Shown here piece by piece: positions 57,152 to 64,000 of a stretch of DNA of 64,000 bases (its first letter is position 1; every line of letters begins with the position of its first letter). The stretch comes from Amycolatopsis thermoflava N1165 (GTDB lineage Bacteria; Actinomycetota; Actinomycetes; Mycobacteriales; Pseudonocardiaceae), in NCBI RefSeq assembly GCF_000473265.1, contig NZ_KI421511.1, positions 3,447,560 to 3,511,559 on the forward strand, given 5' to 3'. The notes beneath the pieces were generated by a model. The model was not told the DNA's origin. It made no database searches and worked only from the letters and a program-made list of their open reading frames with translations. Position numbers and translations under genes: made by a program.

Positions 57152-60100
57152 TCAGGCCACGGACGTCACGGGCCAGCGGTCTCCGGTGAAGTCGCGCAGC
57201 TCGGCCGCTTCCGGCGCGCCCAGCTCGTCGAACAGGGCGTAGGCGCGGCGCCAGTAGTCCTGCGCCAGGCCGGCTCGCGCGGCGCAGCGGTGCAGTTCGG
57301 CCAGTTCGTTGAGCGCCCGCGCCTGCTGGTAGCGCTCGCCCCGGTTGATCGCCGCCCGCAATCCGGCCTCGATCAGGTCCGCGGCGGTGAGCAGGTCGCC
57401 GATGTCGCGGTGCACCCCGCCGAAGTCGATGAGCACTTCGCTCTCGGTCGCCGGTCCGCTGACCGTGCGGACGATCCGAAGCGCCTCGTTGAGGTTTCCG
57501 AGCGCGTCGTCGAACCGGCCGGTCTGCCGGTAGGTGTTGCCGAGCCGGTGCCGCGCATAGGCGATCCGCGGCTCCAGGCCGTGCGTCTCGGCGAGGTCGA
57601 CGGCTTCCTTCAGGTGCTCGATCGCCTCGCGCTGCCTGCCCAGCCGCCGCCACGCGTCGCCGAGGTCGGCCAGCGCGCCGCTCTCCCCGTCCGGGTCGCC
57701 GGCCTGCCGGGACAGCACCAGCGCGTGCCGGTACTGGTCGACGGCCTCGTCGAGCCGGCCGAGCGTGGCCAGCGTGGCGCCGAGGTTCGCGGCGACAGCG
57801 CTTTCCAGCCGGGCGTCCCCGGCGCAGCGGACACCGGCCGTGCGGAACAGCCGCAGCGCCTCGGGGAACTCACCGACGCGGTGGCAGAGCACGGCCAGCG
57901 CGGTCAGCGAGGTGGCTTCCAGTTCGCGCTCGCCGTTCGCGCGGTGCAGGTCGATCGCGCGCAGGAACTGCTCACGCGCGTCGGCGGCGCGGCCGTGGTG
58001 CAGGTACGCGGCCGCGAGGTCGGAGCGGGTGTGCGCCTCACCGACCCGGTCCTGCGCCGCGGTCGCGGCCGCCAGCGCGGCCTCGTGCGTGTGCACCCAG
58101 TCGTGGTCGTGGCTGTAGCCGTAGAGGTACAGGTACGCGCGCAGGCAGCGGGTCAGCTGCCAGGCGTGCGTCGGCCAGCCCTGCTCGGCGGCCAGGCTGA
58201 CGGCGGCGATCAGGCACGGGCGCTCCGCCTCCAGCCACCGCTTCGCCGCCTCGCGGTCGGGCAGCACCGGGCCGTGCGCGGGCGCGGCGCCGGTCAGCGG
58301 GATGTGCTTGGCCGGGTAGATCAGCTGCGTGGCGCGGGCGGCGGTGTGCAGGTAGAAGTCGAGCACGCGGGTGATCGCGGCGCGCCGGGCCGGCTCCGGC
58401 TCGTTGTCGCGGGCGAGGCCGCGCGCGTACTCGGCGAGCAGGTTGTGCAGCCGGTACCGGTCGCGGGTGACGACGGTGACCAGGTTCTCGTCCACGAGAC
58501 GGTCGAGCAGCCACCGCGCCCGGGCCGGGGTGAGCCCGGCGAGCGCGCCAACCGACTCGGGGGTGAAGTCCGCGCCGGGGTGCAGGCCCAGCAGGCGGAA
58601 CAGGCGCTGCTCCTCGGCTGCGAGCGCCTGATAGGACAGTTCGAACACCGCGCGCAGCCGCCGGCTGCCCGCGGCCAGTTCGTCGATGCGGTCACCGGTT
58701 TCGGCCAGCCGGGCGGCGAGGTCGGCGACTGTCCACGTCGGACGGGACTGGAGGCGACGGGCGGCGAGCGCGACGGCCATCGGCAGCCAGCCGCACAGTT
58801 CGCCCACCCGGCGGGCGGCCTCGGGTTCGCTCTCCACCCGCTTGGCGCCGACGACGCGGACGAGCAGTTCGCGGGCCTCGGCCGGGGTGAAAACGTCCAG
58901 CGGCAGGGTGCGGGCGCCGTCGAGGGCGAGCGCGCGGCGGCTGGTGACCAGGACGAGGTTCGTCGGCCCGGCAGGCAGCAGCGGCAGGATCTGGTCCTCG
59001 CTGGCCGCGTTGTCCAGCAGCACCAGCACATCCCGGCCGTAGACGCGGTCGCGGTACAGGGAGGCGCGCTCGTCGAGGCTCGGCGGGATCTGGTCGCCGG
59101 GCACGCCGAGCAGGCGCAGAAACGACGCGAGCACCGCGGCCGGGTCTGCGGGCGGCTGGTCGGAGTGGCCGCGCAGGTCGACGTAGAGCTGGCAGTCGCC
59201 GTAGCGGCCCTCGGCGAGCAGCTGGTGCGCGACGTGCACGGCGAGGCGGGTCTTGCCGACGCCGGCCATGCCCTCGATGAGCGCGATGCCGACCGCGGTG
59301 CCGCCGTCGATCGCGCGGAGCCCGTCGCGGAGGGTGGTCAGCTCCGCTTCGCGGCCGCTGAAGTCGGCGGTGTCGAGCGGCAGCTGGCGGTGGGCGCTGA
59401 CCGGGGCGAACTCCGGCCGCGCGACCTCCTGGCGCAGGACGCGCTGGTAGGCGGTGGCCAGTTCCGGCCCGGGGTCCGCGCCGAGTTCGCCCGCGAGGCG
59501 GCGGCGCAGGGTGTCGAACACGTCGAGCGCGGCGGCCTGCTGGCCACTGCCGGCGAGGGCGATCATGAGGCGCGCGTGGACGGCCTCGTGGAGCGGATCG
59601 GCCTCGGCGACGCGCTGCAGGAGCGGCAGAACCTCCTGGTAGCGCCCGAGATCCGAGGCGGCGCCCGCGTACTCGACGACGACGGCCCGGTACTCGCGCA
59701 CGAGCGCGACGACGATCGGGTGGGAGTCCAGTGCGCTCAGCCCTTCGAGCGGTTCGCCCCGCCAGAGACCGACGGCTTCGGCGAAGAGACCGCACGCTTC
59801 GGCGAGTTCGCCCTCCTCGCGGACATGCCGCGCGCGGGCGACGAGCTGGCGGAAGAGGAGCAGGTCGTGCTGCCCCTCGGCGACCTTGAGCTGGTAGCCG
59901 CCGCGCGCGGAGACGATGAAGCCGTTCTCCGGGTCGCCCTGGAGGCGGCGGCGCAGGCGGGAGATGCGGGACTGCAGGAGGTCCACGGTGCCGTGCTCGG
60001 GCTGGTCGCCCCAGACGGCTTCGACGAGCGCGTCCCGGCCGACGGGGGCGTTCGGGGACAGCGCGAGGAGCGCGAGGAGGGTGCGCTGGGTTTCCGAGCC

Positions 60101-60412
60101 CGGATCGACCGGTTCGCCGTCCGCGATGACCCGCAGCGGCCCGAGAACCTCGACCCGCAGCCCGCCGCCGGTGGCCTGCTCGCTGCCCGCCTCGCGGAGC
60201 AGCTCGCCCAGCTCCACACGGGACAGGCCCAGCACATCGCCCAACTTGCGCAGAGTGGACACGCGCGGCCGGGTGACACGTCCCTGCTCGACGTCACGCA
60301 GGCCCGCCACGCTGAGCCCCGCCAGGTCGGCGACCTCCCGCTGGGTGAGGCCCGCGCGCCGGCGGAAGCCCTGGACCAGCGCGCCCAAGCGGCTCCGCGA
60401 ACCGTCGCTCAT
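57152..60412 (-). CDS. XRE-SARP-NB-ARC-TPR regulator (AfsR type)
   Basis: A 1086-residue regulator. Residues 10-65 are an XRE helix-turn-helix (AGLTQREVADLAGLSVAGLR). About 86-177 is the OmpR-type SARP DNA-binding domain, then a bacterial transcriptional activator domain to about 330. NB-ARC has P-loop GMAGVGKTR (381-389). TPR repeats fill the C-terminus. It combines an XRE and a SARP DNA-binding domain in one protein, which is uncommon compared with plain AfsR. ATG 60412 is chosen; an in-frame start 54 bases upstream lacks a ribosome site. Probably a pathway-level activator of secondary metabolism; targets unknown. Confidence 0.85.
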   Translation of the reverse strand: MSDGSRSRLGALVQGFRRRAGLTQREVADLAGLSVAGLRDVEQGRVTRPRVSTLRKLGDVLGLSRVELGELLREAGSEQATGGGLRVEVLGPLRVIADGEPVDPGSETQRTLLALLALSPNAPVGRDALVEAVWGDQPEHGTVDLLQSRISRLRRRLQGDPENGFIVSARGGYQLKVAEGQHDLLLFRQLVARARHVREEGELAEACGLFAEAVGLWRGEPLEGLSALDSHPIVVALVREYRAVVVEYAGAASDLGRYQEVLPLLQRVAEADPLHEAVHARLMIALAGSGQQAAALDVFDTLRRRLAGELGADPGPELATAYQRVLRQEVARPEFAPVSAHRQLPLDTADFSGREAELTTLRDGLRAIDGGTAVGIALIEGMAGVGKTRLAVHVAHQLLAEGRYGDCQLYVDLRGHSDQPPADPAAVLASFLRLLGVPGDQIPPSLDERASLYRDRVYGRDVLVLLDNAASEDQILPLLPAGPTNLVLVTSRRALALDGARTLPLDVFTPAEARELLVRVVGAKRVESEPEAARRVGELCGWLPMAVALAARRLQSRPTWTVADLAARLAETGDRIDELAAGSRRLRAVFELSYQALAAEEQRLFRLLGLHPGADFTPESVGALAGLTPARARWLLDRLVDENLVTVVTRDRYRLHNLLAEYARGLARDNEPEPARRAAITRVLDFYLHTAARATQLIYPAKHIPLTGAAPAHGPVLPDREAAKRWLEAERPCLIAAVSLAAEQGWPTHAWQLTRCLRAYLYLYGYSHDHDWVHTHEAALAAATAAQDRVGEAHTRSDLAAAYLHHGRAADAREQFLRAIDLHRANGERELEATSLTALAVLCHRVGEFPEALRLFRTAGVRCAGDARLESAVAANLGATLATLGRLDEAVDQYRHALVLSRQAGDPDGESGALADLGDAWRRLGRQREAIEHLKEAVDLAETHGLEPRIAYARHRLGNTYRQTGRFDDALGNLNEALRIVRTVSGPATESEVLIDFGGVHRDIGDLLTAADLIEAGLRAAINRGERYQQARALNELAELHRCAARAGLAQDYWRRAYALFDELGAPEAAELRDFTGDRWPVTSVA

Positions 60413-61262
60413 TCGTTCACCGCCCCGATCTCGTCGTTCGCAGCCTGGGACGCAGTGCTGCGCCAAGCCGTTCCCGCGTTACTCCGACAGAGTTACAAAC
60501 TCCGCTTCGAAAATGCTTCGAAGGAAGGTGGCGGGTGCGTTGGTCGCTTGGAGTTAACGCAGGTGTTGCCTGGTGGATGCGGGCGGTGAGGGGTGGTTGC
60601 GGAGGGTGATCATGAGTTGGGGCAGGAGTGGTGGGGCTCGGTGGCTGGACTGGGTCGCCGTGGCTCGTGGGGCGTTGGCCCGGCTCGTGTGGCGATGAAC
60701 GGACCATTCATCGCTTCACAGCATGGCTGGCCCACTCACGGCGCACGACAGCGCCACCCGCGCAGCGATGAACCGGCCATTCATCCAATCCCCGCGCGAT
60801 TGGCTCCCTCACCGGTGCACGAGGAGGCCACTCGCGCGGCGATGAAACGGACCGTTCACGCTTCACAGCACCGGCTGGTCCCTTCACCGGCGCACGACAG
60901 CGCCACTCGCACAGCGATGAACGACCGTTCATCCCTTCCCGACGCGAGCGATTCCTTCCCAGCGCGAGTGGCTCCCTCACCGACGCACGGACGTGCCGCT
61001 CGCGCGGCGATAAAAGGACCATTCATCCCTTCGCAGCACGGCTGGTCCCTCCACCGGCGCACGACAGCGCCACCCGCGCGACGATGAACGGGCCATTCAT
61101 CGGAGCGGGCATCCGCCCCGCCCCACCAGCCGCCGCAGCCACCCAGCCGTTCCAGCCGCCCCAACCATCCAGCCGTTCCAGCCACCCCAACCACCCAGCC
61201 GCCGGACGGCAACCACAGCAGAAACCCCCGCCGCCCAGCCACCGAACCAGCCACCGCGGCAG
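60413..61262. repeat. Array of six small palindromes at ~74-bp spacing
   Basis: An 850-bp gap between two minus-strand regulators. ATGAAYGG-N-CCRTTCAT hairpin motifs (17 bp each) occur at 60695-60711, 60768-60784, 60842-60859, 60917-60932, 61010-61026 and 61084-61100. Spacings are 73, 74, 75, 93 and 74 bp. The spacers themselves are related (CTTCACAGCACGGCTGG... CCGGCGCACGACAGCGCCACTCG). It is thus a tandem repeat with a palindrome per unit, not a CRISPR (spacers not unique). Beyond 61100 are short CCAGCCGTTCCAG repeats. 60413-60690 shows nothing I can identify. Confidence 0.8.
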
Positions 61263-64000
61263 TTACGCCGACCACTCCGAGACGCTGTCCAGCTTCGCGC
61301 GGATCTGGCCTCCGTCCGGCGAACCCAGCTCCTCCAGCAACTCCAGCGCGGCCCGCCAGGCGCGTTGAGCCGCGGCCGAATCGCCCCGCGCCAGGTGTGC
61401 GTCGCCGAGGCGGTCCAAGGTTCGGCTTTCGTAGTAGCGGCTTCCGTGGCGCCGGTAGAGCCCCACGGCGGTCTCGTAGCAGCGCACCGCCTCGTCCAAG
61501 TTCCCCAGCGACTGCTGCGCGTACCCGACGCTGTCCCACGCGTTGGCCTCACCGACCAGGTTCCCCAGCTCGGCCTGCACCGCGATCGACTCCTTGCAGT
61601 GCGCCAGCGCCTGCTCGTAGTCCCCCAGCCGCGCACAGCTCCAGCCCATGTTGTTCAGCGCGCTGGCCGCCCCGTACCGGTTCCCCGCTGCCTGGAACAA
61701 CTCCAGCGCCCGCCGCGCGTGGTGGAACTCCTCGGCGTAATCCCCGAGGCGATCACACACCCACGTGAGCCCCTGCCGCACGTCGGCCTGGTACCCGAGG
61801 TCCCCCAGCTCCTCGAACAGGTCCAGCGCCCGATCGAGCTGCGCCCGCGCCTCCTCGTCCCGGCCGAGCGCCGTCAGGATGACCGCGAGCCCCCGGTGGC
61901 TGTGCGCCAGCGCGACCGGGTCCCCGAGCCGCGCGGCCGCCTCCAGCGCCACCTCGTACGTCCGCGGCTCCCCCAGCCAGTGCCTGCCCTGCCGCACGAA
62001 CGTGTGGCTCAACGCGCACGCCAGCTGCCACGCGTGCGTGTCGAACCCGGACGCGGCCGCGCGGTCGATCGCCGCCACCAGCACCGGGTGCTCGGCGGCG
62101 AACCAGGCGCCGGCGTCCGCGGGCGGCTCCACCACCACACCCGGCGACGGCGGGTCCAGCGCCAGCGGCTCGCGTTGCGGGCTCAGCGTCGCCGCGCCCG
62201 CGTGCGCCGTGTGCACGTAGTGGTCCAGCATCCGCCGCACCGCCGCGGTCCGCTCCGCCTCCGCGTCCTCCTCGTGCGTCAGCTCGATCGCGTACGCACG
62301 CAGCAGGTCGTGGAACGCGTACCGCCCGGGGGCGCGCTCGGCGACCAGGTGCGCGCGCGTCAGCTCGGCCAGCAGCGGCCGCACCCGGGACACGCCCAGC
62401 AGGCTCGCCGCCGCCGCCACGGTCACGTGCGGCCCGGGGTGCAGACCGAGGAACCGGAACAGCCGGGCCGCGTCCGCGCTGATCGTGTGGTACGACCACG
62501 AGAACACCGCGCGCACGTCGGAACTCGCGTCGTCGCCCTCGAAAGCGTCCAGTCTGCCGCGCGCGGCGCACAACTCGGCGGCCAGCTCGCCCAGCGTGAA
62601 CCCCGGGTTCGTCGCCGCCCGCGCGGCCACGATCGCCAGCGCCAGCGGGAGCCGCGCGCACAACGTGTTGATCGAGGCGACCGCCTCCGGCTCCGCCGCC
62701 ACCCGGTCCGCCCCGAGCCGCCGCGCGAGCAGTTCGCGCGCCTCCGCGTCGGACAGCAGGTCCAGGCTCACCGGCGCCGCGCCCTCGACCGCCACCAGCC
62801 CGGCCAGCTGGTTCCGGCTCGTCACCAGCGTGAAACTGCCGGGCGCGCCGGGCAGCAGCGGGCGCACCTGGTCCGCGTCGCGCGCGTTGTCCAGCACCAC
62901 CAGCACCCGCTTGTCCGCCAGCAGACTGCGGTAGAGGCTCACCTGCGCCTCCACGCTCACCGGGATCCGTTGCGCCGGAACGGCGAGCGCGTCGAGGAAC
63001 CGCCGCACCGCCTCCGCCGGGCTCATCGCGCACGCGCCGGGATCGAAGCCGCGCAGGTTGACGTACAGCTGCCCGTCCGGGAACCGATCCCGCACCCGGT
63101 GCGCCCAGTGCACCGCGAACGCCGACTTGCCGACACCGGCGCCACCGCTGACGACCGCCACCGACACCGACGGCCGGTCGCCGCTGCCGTCCAGCGGCAG
63201 CAACGCGTCCAGCCGCGCGAGGTCGCGCATCCGCCCGGCGAACTGCGGCACGTCACCGGGCAACTGGCGCGGCACCGGCCCCTCCTCGGGCTCGTCGCGC
63301 AGCAGCCGCACCTGCGTGTCCCGCAGCAGCGGCCCCGGCTCGACGCCGAGTTCGTCGATGAGCCGCGACCGAACCGCGGTGTAGACCTCCAACGCCTCGG
63401 GCGTGCGGCCGCAGCGGTGCAACGCGAGCATCAGCAGGGCCTGCAGGCGTTCCCGGAACGGGTTGTTCTCGGCCTCCTGCCGCAGCCCGGTGACCACCGA
63501 CCGGTGCCGCCCGGCGGCGAGTTCGGCGTCGAAGTAGTCCTCCAGCGCGCTCAGCCGCTTCTCCGCGAGCGGCGGGCCTTCCCGGTCGAGCAGCGACTGG
63601 GTGACCCCGCCCAGCGCCGGCCCCTGCCACAGGTCGAGCGCCGCGCGCAGCCGCCGGGCCGCCTCCCCGACACGGCCGGCGTCGAGGTCCGCGCGCGCCC
63701 TGGCGACGGCGTCGTCGAACTCGTGCAGGTCCAGCTCACCCGGCCCGACCTCGATCACGTACCCCGGCGCGCGCCTGCTGATCACGTCGGCGCCGATCAG
63801 CTTGCGCAGTTCGGAGACGTACACCTGCACCTGGCCACGCACCGTCGCCGGCGGCGCGGCGCCCCAGACCAGGGCGAACAGCTGCTCGTCCGGCACCACG
63901 CGCCCGGCGTTGAGCAGCAGCGCCGCGAGCACCGACCGCTGCTTCGGCCCGCCCAGCCGCACCGGCCCGTCCGGCCCCGACACCTCGATCGGGCCCAGCA
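61263..64000 (-). CDS. SARP-NB-ARC-TPR regulator (AfsR/DnrI type), 5' end beyond the window
   Basis: At least 912 residues, reading through the window edge: the last visible codons encode LGPIEVSGPDGPVRLGGPKQ, the usual start of a SARP DNA-binding domain (full start just outside). The OmpR-type domain (VVPDEQLFALVWGAAPPATV), activator domain to about 235, NB-ARC with P-loop GGAGVGKSA and VLVVLDNARD, and C-terminal TPR repeats follow (ASALNNMGWSCARLGDYEQA and others). No XRE domain is present. A start at GTG 63983 would cut off part of the domain, so it is not the true start. Probably an activator of secondary metabolism; its target cluster may lie beyond the window. Confidence 0.87.
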   Translation of the reverse strand, partial: LGPIEVSGPDGPVRLGGPKQRSVLAALLLNAGRVVPDEQLFALVWGAAPPATVRGQVQVYVSELRKLIGADVISRRAPGYVIEVGPGELDLHEFDDAVARARADLDAGRVGEAARRLRAALDLWQGPALGGVTQSLLDREGPPLAEKRLSALEDYFDAELAAGRHRSVVTGLRQEAENNPFRERLQALLMLALHRCGRTPEALEVYTAVRSRLIDELGVEPGPLLRDTQVRLLRDEPEEGPVPRQLPGDVPQFAGRMRDLARLDALLPLDGSGDRPSVSVAVVSGGAGVGKSAFAVHWAHRVRDRFPDGQLYVNLRGFDPGACAMSPAEAVRRFLDALAVPAQRIPVSVEAQVSLYRSLLADKRVLVVLDNARDADQVRPLLPGAPGSFTLVTSRNQLAGLVAVEGAAPVSLDLLSDAEARELLARRLGADRVAAEPEAVASINTLCARLPLALAIVAARAATNPGFTLGELAAELCAARGRLDAFEGDDASSDVRAVFSWSYHTISADAARLFRFLGLHPGPHVTVAAAASLLGVSRVRPLLAELTRAHLVAERAPGRYAFHDLLRAYAIELTHEEDAEAERTAAVRRMLDHYVHTAHAGAATLSPQREPLALDPPSPGVVVEPPADAGAWFAAEHPVLVAAIDRAAASGFDTHAWQLACALSHTFVRQGRHWLGEPRTYEVALEAAARLGDPVALAHSHRGLAVILTALGRDEEARAQLDRALDLFEELGDLGYQADVRQGLTWVCDRLGDYAEEFHHARRALELFQAAGNRYGAASALNNMGWSCARLGDYEQALAHCKESIAVQAELGNLVGEANAWDSVGYAQQSLGNLDEAVRCYETAVGLYRRHGSRYYESRTLDRLGDAHLARGDSAAAQRAWRAALELLEELGSPDGGQIRAKLDSVSEWSA

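Noticed and set aside
60695-61100. Possible CRISPR array
   Set aside because: Regular spacing suggested it, but the spacers are related to each other, the repeats are only 16-18 bp and variable, and no cas gene is present.

Overview
The window is very GC-rich, has many GTG starts, tightly overlapping genes and several probable leaderless promoters. It also carries PPE/EspG-type secretion genes, an F420-type flavin oxidoreductase, a mycothiol-enzyme-like (DinB-fold) protein and AfsR-type regulators. Together these point to a filamentous actinomycete of the Pseudonocardiaceae, most likely Amycolatopsis or a close relative (inference from gene content; no rRNA is present). I see no tRNA, rRNA, CRISPR array, insertion sequence or prophage.

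Region 1 (1-19229) is a complete L-rhamnose catabolic locus. A secreted GH78 alpha-L-rhamnosidase frees rhamnose. A four-part ABC transporter (rhaTPQS) imports it. A mutarotase, isomerase, kinase and fused aldolase/dehydrogenase (rhaM, rhaI, rhaB, rhaEW) cut it to dihydroxyacetone phosphate and L-lactate, and LutABC oxidises the lactate to pyruvate. A LacI-type regulator (rhaR) is divergent from the transporter, and similar TGAAA-TTTCA boxes lie before the rhamnosidase and the transporter. Odd passengers are an AraA/fucose-isomerase-like gene inside the operon and a 70-residue LuxR-type DNA-binding protein coupled to lutC.

Region 2 (19244-30153) holds an RpiR/SIS regulator divergent from a maleate-isomerase-like enzyme, then the most notable locus of the window: seven overlapping minus-strand genes (28180 to 21090). 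Four of them match, as a set, the Campylobacter jejuni Cj1415-Cj1418 enzymes that make cytidine diphosphoramidate: glutamine kinase, phosphoglutamine cytidylyltransferase, gamma-glutamyl-CDP-amidate hydrolase and CDP-amidate 3'-kinase. They are followed by an MFS transporter, a sulfotransferase-fold protein and a methyltransferase. I read this as a phosphoramidate (P-N bond) biosynthesis, transfer and export cassette in an actinomycete. Two large hairpins lie upstream, before an MHS-type transporter.

Region 3 (30309-38700) has a HAD phosphatase, an endonuclease/exonuclease/phosphatase-fold secreted protein, a short sigma-like protein, a tiny membrane protein, a repeat-rich stretch, a DUF305 lipoprotein, an LVIVD-repeat secreted protein and a methionine ABC transporter (metQNI) with a hairpin over its ribosome-binding region.

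Region 4 (38732-50728) holds a DUF427 protein, an APH(3'')-like streptomycin phosphotransferase, a Baeyer-Villiger monooxygenase/SDR/hydrolase operon divergent from an EthR-like repressor, an ECF41 (SigJ-type) sigma factor, a DinB-fold protein, an SGNH hydrolase, an LLM oxidoreductase, a TetR-GNAT pair and a PAP2-diacylglycerol kinase fusion.

Region 5 (50729-64000) holds an SRPBCC protein, an EspG-PPE pair, three large STAND-type ATPase regulators (two with SARP domains, the last cut by the window edge) and a LuxR regulator. Several intergenic regions carry tandem duplications of the neighbouring gene's 3' end, a 37-bp minisatellite, or a regular array of small palindromes. These repeats are a structural theme of the window.
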